Source: CAYMEV01 sp964389675 [NCBI: uncultured Candidatus Sumerlaeota bacterium] (GTDB lineage: Bacteria; CAYMEV01). Taken from it: a stretch of 7,065 nt of DNA. The DNA is taken from NCBI GenBank assembly GCA_964389675.1, contig CAYMEV010000047.1, positions 1-7,065 of the forward strand, given 5' to 3'. Positions 1-4,784 of this stretch are shown here, one piece after another; position 1 is the first letter of the stretch; every line of letters starts with the position of its first letter. A model generated the notes under the pieces. The model was given only the letters and a program-made list of their open reading frames with translations, was not told where the DNA came from and searched no databases. A program made the position numbers and the translations under genes.

Positions 1-9
1 ATATGACAT
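1..9 (-). CDS. Start of a gene running off the left edge (Met-Ser-Tyr only)
   Basis: A minus-strand ATG at 9-7 is preceded by a strong Shine-Dalgarno sequence AAGGAGG (21-15) with a 5-base spacer. Only three codons (Met-Ser-Tyr) lie inside the window, so the product cannot be named. The leader back to the upstream unit boundary at 210 is about 200 bases, long for a cassette, and holds a possible promoter. In the layout this would be the next cassette after the GNAT1 gene. The start is supported by the ribosome binding site alone. Confidence 0.5.
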
Positions 10-116
10 CTTTTCCTCCTTGTTTAGAGGCGACATCTATATTGGCACATAGGGCTGCCAAAAAGCTGATTCATAATAAAACAAAGCCGCCCAACATAAG
101 ATCAGGTGCACTAATG

Positions 117-145
117 AGAATAGCAAAAGTTGATTTTTTTGGCAA
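117..145 (-). promoter_or_regulatory. Possible sigma70-like promoter in the leader of the left-edge gene
   Basis: On the minus strand TTGCCA (145-140, 5 of 6 to TTGACA) and TATTCT (122-117, 4 of 6 to TATAAT) are exactly 17 bases apart, about 108 bases upstream of the ATG at 9. If real, it would drive the left-edge gene from within its own unit. AT-rich DNA gives such matches by chance, and in an archaeal host this reading would not apply. The rest of the stretch 10-195 shows no convincing coding frame: the frames that cross it are compositionally odd and run through the attC-like palindrome. Confidence 0.3.
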
Positions 146-195
146 ACTTTACTTAATGATAATTTTAGTTGAAAGAGTAGTTTTGTCAATCTTAG

Positions 196-210
196 AAATC
201 TTACCGATAA
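196..210 (-). repeat. 15-bp unit-start repeat, copy 1
   Basis: On the minus strand TTATCGGTAAGATTT follows immediately after attC-like site 1. It is identical to 3592-3606. The identity stops upstream of the T, exactly where a G|TT or A|TT cassette junction would fall, so I read it as the 5' end of the left-edge unit. Confidence 0.7.
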
Positions 211-286
211 TGTTTCGCAAATAGGCGAAGTCGGCCGAAGGCCAATTTGGGCGGAGCGAAGCGGAATCACCTATTCGCTGTTAGGC
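208..286 (-). other. attC-like recombination site 1, downstream of the GNAT1 gene
   Basis: On the minus strand the site opens six bases past the GNAT1 stop codon with GCCTAAC (286-280), a perfect RYYYAAC core. Next comes the arm GCGAATAGG (278-270), which pairs with CCTATTTGC (226-218) with one mismatch. The centre holds the hairpin GGCCTTCGGCC. The far core expected as GTTRRRY reads ATTATCG (211-205), so the G of the triplet is A and the core is imperfect. The opening end matches attC-like site 2 in 16 of 18 bases. The shape, cores and position right after a gene fit an integron attC. Recombination activity is inference. Confidence 0.65.
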
Positions 287-292
287 GCAGTA

Positions 293-793
293 TCAATCAG
301 GGGCAGGATGAAGATTAAAAGAAAATCCCACTCCATCGTATTCTTTATCACCAATCTTAAATATTTTCTCATAGGATATTATTCCGCCGTTTTTTTCATA
401 GAAAGAATTGTTTTTTGCTCCCTTCAAAGTCCACAGTATCATTTTCTGACAATTTTTTTTAGAAAAAATTTCATTCATTCGCTGAAATAATAATCTGCCT
501 ATTCCTGATTTTTGGTATTTTGGTAAAACATAAAAACCTACTATTTCACATTGATAATTATCATCATCAAGTAGTTTTCCTGATATAAATCCTTTAATTA
601 TTTCATCTTCCTCATAAACAAATATTATTTCTTTCTTCTGCTGTATATTATTCGTCATGATTTTTATAAATCTTTGTACCTCTAGATTATCTGCATAATT
701 TTGATCAATTATACCTATGTACGCACTTCGCCAGGCTTCTACAATTATTTCTGCGATTATTTTTGAATCATCTAATTTTGCTTCTCGAATCAT
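293..793 (-). CDS. GNAT-family N-acetyltransferase (cassette gene, GNAT1)
   Basis: This is a 166-residue cytosolic protein of normal length for a single GNAT domain, which moves acetyl from acetyl-CoA to an amine. It opens with the typical 'MIREAKLDD' strand. The acetyl-CoA motif A runs from about residue 85 to 102 (VGFYVLPKY then QKSGIG, matching Q/RxxGxG/A), and motif B includes NSFYEKNGG near 119-127. I start it at the ATG at 793. A longer frame begins with TTG at 820, but that codon lies in the core of the upstream attC-like site and would add nine unconserved residues. The ribosome binding site is weak (AGAGAAAAG). The stop is six bases from an attC-like core, so the gene fills its unit (about 211-820). 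The substrate cannot be told: amino acid, aminoglycoside-like drug, peptide and toxin targets are all known for the family. Confidence 0.88.
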   Translation of the reverse strand: MIREAKLDDSKIIAEIIVEAWRSAYIGIIDQNYADNLEVQRFIKIMTNNIQQKKEIIFVYEEDEIIKGFISGKLLDDDNYQCEIVGFYVLPKYQKSGIGRLLFQRMNEIFSKKNCQKMILWTLKGAKNNSFYEKNGGIISYEKIFKIGDKEYDGVGFSFNLHPAPD

Positions 794-814
794 CTTTTCT
801 CTAATTGATATTGC

Positions 815-965
815 ACACAACGCTCCGCGAATATACGAAGTAAACCCGGCCCCGTGCGGGCTTGAATATATTCTGGGAAATTATATCATAATTTTTCAGA
901 ATATATTCAAAGGGTTTATTTGCCGAAGGCCAAGGCGAAGCCGCAGCAAATATTCGCTGTTAGAT
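815..965 (-). other. attC-like recombination site 2, long and highly structured, between the GNAT genes
   Basis: On the minus strand the site opens with ATCTAAC (965-959, perfect RYYYAAC), which contains the TAA stop of GNAT2, and closes with GTTGTGT (821-815), one mismatch from GTTRRRY. Outer arms GCGAATAT (827-834) and ATATTCGC (950-957) pair perfectly. Inside, TAAACCC (841-847) pairs with GGGTTTA (912-918). Then comes a 49-base hairpin at 862-910 with perfect 14-base outer arms, a GG/TT step, 7-base inner arms and a 3-base loop. A small GC-rich hairpin (848-861) breaks the symmetry on one side. Extrahelical asymmetry is typical of attC folding. At about 150 bases it is at the long end for such sites. 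Confidence 0.68.
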
Positions 966-981
966 GCAGTTATTCAAAATG
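959..981 (+). repeat. Left copy of a 23-bp terminal inverted repeat around GNAT2
   Basis: Read on the plus strand this begins GTTAGATGCAGTTATTC and ends AAAATG. It matches the minus strand of 1503-1525 in 22 of 23 bases. It contains the attC-like core and encodes the last codons of GNAT2. Confidence 0.85.
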
Positions 982-1520
982 CCGTACGCATAACAATTAT
1001 GCCATAATGGATTTCCATTTTCATCTCTTCGGAAAAAAGCCTTTTGTTTGAAGAAACCTTCTCTTTCCATTCCAATTTTCTCTAGAACTTTCCATGATGC
1101 AGTATTTTCAGGATTACAAAAAGCAACTACTTTATGAGATTTCAATTCTTTGAACGCATAATCTATGAGAGCAAAAGACGACTCCGAACAATAACCTTTA
1201 TGTTGAAACTTGGGATTGAATATAAATCCAAGTTCCCAAGTCATAAAATGTTTCGGATCAGCATGATGAAAGTATAAATGACCGATCATTTGCTTGCTTA
1301 TTTTATGAACAACAGCAAGGAAATCATCACCTTTGCATCTTTCTGAAATCATTGCTTTAGCTTCTTCTGGAGTAATTGGTTCCCCGGGCTCGAATCTGTA
1401 TATTTCTGGAAGTGACAAGTAATCATATAAATGTTCCCAGTCTGATTCTATATGGTTTCTGATTATCAAATTCTTTGTTTCAATTTCTATCAAGTTTGAC
1501 CTCATTTTGAATAATTGCAT
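960..1520 (-). CDS. RimJ/RimL-type GNAT acetyltransferase (cassette gene, GNAT2)
   Basis: A 186-residue protein of the RimJ/RimL branch of GNAT acetyltransferases, which often modify protein N-termini, amino groups or drugs. The opening 'ETKNLIIRNHIESDWEHLYDYL' region (split by position: residues 14-35) is the usual first strand and helix. Motif A is WELGFIFNPKF then QHKGYCSE (about 95-113), followed by the NPENTASWKVLEKIGM block (136-151). The ATG at 1520 lies in the unit boundary core GTTAGATG and lacks a ribosome binding site. An ATG at 1505 (residue 6, MRSNL) is an equally good start. The stop TAA is embedded in the core of attC-like site 2. Both ends carry the same 23-base sequence in inverted orientation, so residues 1-6 and the C-terminal NNCI come from one repeat. 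Confidence 0.87.
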   Translation of the reverse strand: MQLFKMRSNLIEIETKNLIIRNHIESDWEHLYDYLSLPEIYRFEPGEPITPEEAKAMISERCKGDDFLAVVHKISKQMIGHLYFHHADPKHFMTWELGFIFNPKFQHKGYCSESSFALIDYAFKELKSHKVVAFCNPENTASWKVLEKIGMEREGFFKQKAFFRRDENGNPLWHNCYAYGILNNCI

Positions 1521-1525
1521 CTAAC
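1503..1525 (-). repeat. Right copy of the 23-bp terminal inverted repeat around GNAT2
   Basis: Read on the minus strand this begins GTTAGATGCAATTATTC and ends AAAATG, differing from the left copy at one base (A for G at position 11). It carries the core GTTAGAT (1525-1519) that marks the end of the asparagine-synthetase unit and the start of the GNAT2 unit. Confidence 0.85.
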
Positions 1526-1765
1526 GGTGTAAATGGCAAGTAAAAATGCACCTTCCATGGAAAATAATTTTGCACCTTTTAGAGAAAAAAAAATGGCTTA
1601 TTCCTCCTTCTCTTTTTGTATTCTAAATGATTTTCCACGACAGTAGGTTAATCTACTAATTTTTGTTCATTATCGGGCATTCTTGACCTACTTTCTTCTT
1701 GTTTTCGTTGGACGAAAAGGTAGGATTTATTTACTTAACTCTCTGTCCGGCTTTTTAGGGTAATA
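1519..1765 (-). other. Noncoding 3' region of the asparagine-synthetase unit, ending in an attC-like core
   Basis: These 247 bases hold no convincing gene. The unit ends at GTTAGAT (1525-1519), a perfect GTTRRRY core. A matching opening core could be GTCCAAC (1713-1707), which sits in a perfect hairpin (1702-1718, 7-bp stem, 3-base loop), but that would make a site of about 190 bases with poor arm pairing, so the full site is unresolved. Also visible are a small dyad AGTAG/CTACT near 1640-1660 and the direct repeat AAGGTGCA twice near 1532-1580. A ten-codon frame MPDNEQKLVD is too short to support. Confidence 0.45.
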
Positions 1766-3496
1766 TCATGCTCGTACTTGAGAATCTTCTGTTAGCATCT
1801 TGTGCATTTTGATAATAATATAGACTCGAAACGCCAATATATTACTGTCAACTGTTGGGCTTGCTATTGTCTCGCGTAGTTTATTTTTTACAAATTTAGG
1901 CAAAATAGAGCTTATTAAGTTTTTGATACTTTGCTTCTTCTTTCTTGGCTTAGCTTCATCAACTTTAATTCCTTTGAAAATTAGATCTGTAAACTCTTCT
2001 CCAAAGAGATTAGTTGAATAATTGCTGCTAATTTCTGATTTTAAAAGTTCAGCAAATGCTCCACTTCGGAGTATGTCCTTAGGAGATGCATTTGCACCTT
2101 TTGTAGCGAAAGGAACATTAGGGCTTATGGATTCAACAATATGCTTAAACAGAGCTTTATCAGTCCTTAGGTTATCAGGCAATGTTCTTACAACATTAAG
2201 TATAGACTTAGAGAGCAAAGGATTGATTTGCTCGACATAGGAAAATTTAATGTCTGATAAACTAGAAAGTATGGTTGGGAGGCGGTATGAATGATAAAGT
2301 CTGTCTCGCCATGCTTCGAGGGTCTCTTTTTCAAGCTTTTGTAATTCTTGTGGTAGTTCTTGTTGGGGTAATTCAAATTTATCAATAAAATTTGATAAGT
2401 TTTTATAGTCAGTGCATAATCCACAACCAACGGAGGTTCTAACAGTCATCTCTGATGAGACAGGAGTCCATCCAAACCCTTCGTCACCCCTAATAACTGC
2501 TTGAATATTCTCATCATAAAATTGTTTCCAGATATCCATACCATCCATGTACCCAGCAATATGGTCAATGCGCCCTTCGCTGCAAAAAAGAAATCGGTCG
2601 ATAATTGTTTCAATGGGCTCTGAAGATATATCCGTATGATAGTACTCATGCTGTACTCCTATAGAACGAGCCATATCTTTGGCTACTTTGGCATCATTTC
2701 CGTATTCTTCTAGCGATTCCTCTAAACCCCAAGTTACTGCTTTCAAATTATCGGGAACTCCAAAACTATCTTTTATAAAACATAATATTCCCCGACTATC
2801 ATAACCGCCTGATAACGGTAGTAGCCAATGCTTAAAATCAATCTCACCAAGCGACTCTACTGTTTGGGTGATCGCTTTAGTCAATAATTCTTTATGTTCT
2901 TCCTTCCGGCGACGCACTTCTGTAAAAATAATGGGATTTTTGTTGACTGAGATAGACCAATCTTTTCTGTCGAGTAGTAAGGAGGTATCAGCCTGTATGC
3001 GTTTCAGCCTTCTATCCCAAGAAAGATGTGGCCCTAATGAACCCGTAGATATTAACCATGGGATTACACCTTCATTAAAAGAAAATGATTCAAGAAACAT
3101 TATGATTGCACGTTGTGAAGTTGATGCAATAAAAAGCTCATCATCATGGTAATACCATACAGTCCTGGTCGCAACACAATCGCTTACTACCTCAATTTCA
3201 TCCTTGCTAGCCCTGAACAATGCATAATTTCCATCAGGATAATTTTTTCTTGGCTCATTCCAATGCGCAATGTTTTTTTCAAAGAGAACCCCAAGAAGCA
3301 AACTCATCTGAAACTCTTGAACAGCACCTTTATTCAAGTAAACGGCATAAGCTAAATCATCTTTAACACATACACTATGTCCTTGAGGACTATCTATATT
3401 GTCAGGAACAAGCTTATTACAAATGTTATGTAGCTTCTTCTTAGTACTAATGTTGAAACCATTATTGCGGCTACAAGCGTATAAAAGTTTAGACAT
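1766..3496 (-). CDS. Asparagine-synthetase-like ATP-dependent amide-forming enzyme, glutaminase site lost
   Basis: This 576-residue protein has the two-part layout of class B asparagine synthetases. Residues 1 to about 135 look like the Ntn-type glutaminase domain, ending in the SDCVATRTVWYYHDDELFIAST block that corresponds to the RDxxGxxPLYY...FASE region (about 105-126). The catalytic Cys at position 2 is absent: the protein starts MSKLLYAC, so glutamine hydrolysis is not expected. The synthetase part carries the ATP pyrophosphatase loop SGGYDSR (229-235) and RGDEGFGW (336-343), like the GGDE motif of the family. It should adenylate a carboxylate and join it to an amine. Relatives act in asparagine, polysaccharide, antibiotic and lasso peptide synthesis, and the substrate here is unknown. 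The start has a strong site AGGAGG 8 bases upstream. At 1.7 kb it is large for a cassette. Confidence 0.85.
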   Translation of the reverse strand: MSKLLYACSRNNGFNISTKKKLHNICNKLVPDNIDSPQGHSVCVKDDLAYAVYLNKGAVQEFQMSLLLGVLFEKNIAHWNEPRKNYPDGNYALFRASKDEIEVVSDCVATRTVWYYHDDELFIASTSQRAIIMFLESFSFNEGVIPWLISTGSLGPHLSWDRRLKRIQADTSLLLDRKDWSISVNKNPIIFTEVRRRKEEHKELLTKAITQTVESLGEIDFKHWLLPLSGGYDSRGILCFIKDSFGVPDNLKAVTWGLEESLEEYGNDAKVAKDMARSIGVQHEYYHTDISSEPIETIIDRFLFCSEGRIDHIAGYMDGMDIWKQFYDENIQAVIRGDEGFGWTPVSSEMTVRTSVGCGLCTDYKNLSNFIDKFELPQQELPQELQKLEKETLEAWRDRLYHSYRLPTILSSLSDIKFSYVEQINPLLSKSILNVVRTLPDNLRTDKALFKHIVESISPNVPFATKGANASPKDILRSGAFAELLKSEISSNYSTNLFGEEFTDLIFKGIKVDEAKPRKKKQSIKNLISSILPKFVKNKLRETIASPTVDSNILAFRVYIIIKMHKMLTEDSQVRA

Positions 3497-3606
3497 GTTA
3501 TTACCTCCTTTTTATTATTTATTGATATTTTACCCTGTTATTTTGAAGTAAATTAAAACGGCATTATTTATTTTTCGTATTCCTTACTTCAAAATCTTAC
3601 CGATAA
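3497..3606 (-). promoter_or_regulatory. Leader of the asparagine-synthetase-like gene with a 12-bp perfect inverted repeat
   Basis: The leader starts at the unit boundary TTATCGGTAAGATTT and ends with AAGGAGG just before the ATG. The arms ATTTTGAAGTAA (3540-3551) and TTACTTCAAAAT (3584-3595) are perfect 12-base inverted repeats with a 32-base gap. One pair of promoter-like elements (TTGAAG, then AATAAT after 18 bases) overlaps the distal arm. The repeat could be an operator, an RNA stem in the 5' leader or part of a recombination site. It has no T-run, so it is not a typical terminator. Confidence 0.5.
3592..3606 (-). repeat. 15-bp unit-start repeat, copy 2
   Basis: On the minus strand TTATCGGTAAGATTT directly follows G at 3607, giving a GTT triplet at 3607-3605. 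It is identical to the copy at 196-210 and is the apparent 5' end of the asparagine-synthetase unit. The two copies bracket the stretch holding the asparagine-synthetase-like gene and both GNAT genes. Confidence 0.7.
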
Positions 3607-3668
3607 CATCCGTGTATACGCATTGTGTATATCCTTCCATATTGGAATGTATCATGCAATGCGGATAT
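3607..3668 (-). other. Imperfect palindrome next to the unit boundary, attC-like
   Basis: Arms ATCCG (3608-3612) and CGGAT (3662-3666), then CGCATTG (3619-3625) and CAATGCG (3657-3663), surround a perfect small hairpin TTCCA-TAT-TGGAA (3635-3647). The base just past it starts the GTT triplet of the TTATCGGTAAG boundary. Its placement, between a recombinase remnant and the next unit, is that of an attC or attI site. No clear RYYYAAC core is seen on the far side. Confidence 0.4.
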
Positions 3669-3706
3669 TTTTGCTATATCCACTTTTTATAATTTTCCTG
3701 TTTTTA

Positions 3707-4132
3707 TTAAATTATCCAGGGGCTTACTATTTTATCCAGGCCTCTTTTTGTTATATGTGTATAGATTTCAGCAGTCTTGGAATTTGAATCTCCCAGCAGT
3801 TCCTGAATATATCTAAGATCTGTCCCTCTTTCCAGTAGATGTGCTGCAAAGCTATGCCTGAGTGTATGCACTGTCGCATGCTTTTTTATTCCTGGCTTAT
3901 ATAGTACCATTCTGAATGTATTAGGCCTGTTATTCAGGTAATATTCTCTCAGAAGTTCTAAGATAGATTTTGAAATTAATGCTTTTATTCCTTTTATTCT
4001 TCCTAATACTTTTTTAATTTTGGGTGGAGAACATGAAATATCCCGGTATGCAGGCAGGCTGTATCTTTTTAATCTTAGCATCTTATTGTACTTCTCAATA
4101 ATTTCACTCATATCTGCCTGAAAGACCTGCAT
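3707..4132 (-). pseudogene. Tyrosine recombinase (Xer/integrase family) remnant
   Basis: A 141-codon frame that keeps the C-terminal catalytic part of a tyrosine recombinase but is far shorter than the roughly 280-330 residues of the family. The homologous start is probably the ATG at 4111 ([18 protein letters not shown]), the first helix of the core-binding domain. From there it jumps to [18 protein letters not shown], skipping most of the N-terminal domain and the region with the first catalytic Arg. About 25-30 residues more seem missing before [11 protein letters not shown]. The box-II HxLRH, the tyrosine in EIYTHITK and the LDKI tail remain. The usual GH of 'LLGH' reads GD, losing a catalytic His. 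The end SPWII becomes SPLDNL if one base is restored near 3718, so a frameshift lies there. It lacks the extra helix insertion of IntI integrases. It should be inactive. Confidence 0.72.
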
Positions 4133-4275
4133 TTCTAAGTTTATTTATTTTTGAATAAATTTCCAGTATTTTCTGGGGAAAAGAACAGGGATGAACTATG
4201 AGGTTCTCTTATATGGCGTATGAGGAATGTCAGGCCTTTTACCTTTATTCCCTCTTTCTGAGTAATTGCAGCTAA
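4072..4275 (-). repeat. Diverged direct repeat, copy A (recombinase leader and first codons)
   Basis: This block aligns with 4741-4922, at roughly 70 percent or better over much of its length by eye. Shared landmarks on the plus strand are tatcttttta, ttttactcatat-like, cttatttatttttt and agtattttctgg, then ttctgag and attgcagct at the distal end. It covers the first recombinase codons and about 160 bases upstream. The outer end, TTAGCTGCAATTACTC on the minus strand, also resembles the start of the GNAT2 unit (21 of 26 bases). Confidence 0.7.
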
Positions 4276-4395
4276 TGGTTGAGGCTAAATGCTGGCGGGC
4301 ATTTCGCAGTACGCCACAGCCACAATGCGATAGAGCTCTTTAGATGCAAGACCCTTTAGATTTTCCGCCCGCTTAATTTTTAGCCTTTGTTGGCC
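4276..4395 (-). other. attC-like palindrome downstream of the small membrane protein gene
   Basis: On the minus strand GGCCAAC (4395-4389, one mismatch to RYYYAAC) lies ten bases past the membrane protein's stop codon. Arms TTTAGCCT (4379-4386) and AGGCTAAA (4282-4289) pair perfectly, then GCCCGC (4367-4372) with GCGGGC (4295-4300). TCGCA/TGCGA (about 4304 and 4325) extends the stem. Left and right spacers differ in length, giving the asymmetry seen in attC folds. It ends at ATTAGCT (4276-4270), a GTTRRRY core with G changed to A, where repeat A begins. An internal GCATCTAA gives an alternative opening core. Confidence 0.58.
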
Positions 4396-4405
4396 GATCT
4401 ACTTT

Positions 4406-4609
4406 CTATTTTTCTTCAGATCTACCCTTTCTTGATTCAATAACTGGAAATAATATCCCAAGTATTATGGCTAAGCGGAAAGATGTTTCCCAATCGATCT
4501 CTGCCGTTTCATGGAAGCCCAAGCTATAAAGATATGTCACTATACCGCTCACAATTAGGGTAATCGCAAACCCGATAACAAAACTGATTAAGACTTTTTT
4601 GAAGTTCAT
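4406..4609 (-). CDS. Small membrane protein with two predicted helices, function unknown
   Basis: A 67-residue protein that I do not recognise. Residues 6-28 (VLISFVIGFAITLIVSGIVT, continuing to YLY) form a strong transmembrane helix. Residues 42-57 (TSFRLAIILGILFPVI) form a second, shorter one, and a polar GFHETAEIDW loop lies between. The C-terminus ESRKGRSEEK is charged and likely cytoplasmic by the positive-inside rule. The ATG at 4609 is chosen because AGGAGG lies 7 bases upstream. An in-frame ATG at 4699 would add 30 residues coming from the 3' side of the recombinase-derived sequence and has no ribosome binding site. The gene is directly followed by an attC-like palindrome, so it looks like a cassette. 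Short membrane proteins of unknown role are common cassette cargo. Confidence 0.65.
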   Translation of the reverse strand: MNFKKVLISFVIGFAITLIVSGIVTYLYSLGFHETAEIDWETSFRLAIILGILFPVIESRKGRSEEK

Positions 4610-4652
4610 AATTATTCCTCCTGAAGCTTTAGTTTGAAATATTTTTTTTAAA

Positions 4653-4688
4653 GCAGATTGGCCAATATGATCAGACAGATGAATCTGC
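4653..4688. repeat. Inverted repeat GCAGATT / AATCTGC
   Basis: Perfect 7-base arms (4653-4659 and 4682-4688) separated by 22 bases, with the 8-base palindrome TTGGCCAA inside. It sits in the leader of the membrane protein gene, overlapping the end of the short chimeric frame at 4671-4784. Its role is unknown. It could be a remnant of a recombination site. Confidence 0.35.
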
Positions 4689-4784
4689 CATAATTTCAAT
4701 GCTGGTTGGACTATATGATTGCTCTTTATATGTATTTGAATATCTTTTTAGCCTTAGATCGTATTTTTCAGTAATTTTACTCAT
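4671..4784 (-). pseudogene. Second recombinase N-terminal remnant, ending in a 37-codon frame
   Basis: The ATG at 4784 opens the frame MSKITEKYDLRLKRYS, which aligns with [18 protein letters not shown] of the recombinase remnant starting at 4111, two residues shorter. The next residues (NTYKEQSYSPTSI) can still be aligned loosely with [14 protein letters not shown], suggesting both copies descend from an already deleted gene. The frame then stops at 4671. The rest of the recombinase is absent. It belongs to repeat B. I see no ribosome binding site of note and do not expect a functional product. Confidence 0.6.

Noticed and set aside
90-96. GCCCAAC (GTTGGGC on the minus strand) as another attC core
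   Set aside because: It fits the core consensus, but I find no pairing arms or second core at a suitable distance. Seven-base matches are common by chance.
3-224. Open frame of 73 codons on the plus strand, and one of 77 codons on the minus strand at 37-270
   Set aside because: Both show unconvincing composition. The minus frame runs through attC-like site 1, and neither has a ribosome binding site comparable to the one at 15-21.
293-820. TTG start at 820 for the GNAT1 gene
   Set aside because: It lies inside the recombination core and adds nine residues before the usual MIREA start of the family.
208-965. CRISPR-like repeats, from the similarity of the two palindromic sites
   Set aside because: There are only two sites, about 670 bases apart with genes between them, with no regular spacers and no cas genes.
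1651-1680. Ten-codon frame MPDNEQKLVD in the 3' region of the asparagine-synthetase unit
   Set aside because: Too short to support, with no good ribosome binding site and only chance-like sequence after the stop.
1702-1718. Intrinsic terminator at the TTTTCGT/ACGAAAA hairpin
   Set aside because: The stem is AT-rich with a 3-base loop, and no T-run follows on the minus strand.
2022-3355. Several frames of 60-94 codons overlapping the asparagine-synthetase-like gene on both strands
   Set aside because: They are shadows of the long, motif-bearing minus-strand gene, without motifs or start signals of their own.
3707-4132. A functional IntI integron integrase
   Set aside because: The frame lacks the first catalytic Arg region, most of the N-terminal domain and the IntI-specific helix, and has GD for GH.
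4406-4699. 97-residue form of the small membrane protein
   Set aside because: The extra N-terminus has no ribosome binding site before it, whereas the internal ATG at 4609 has a textbook AGGAGG.
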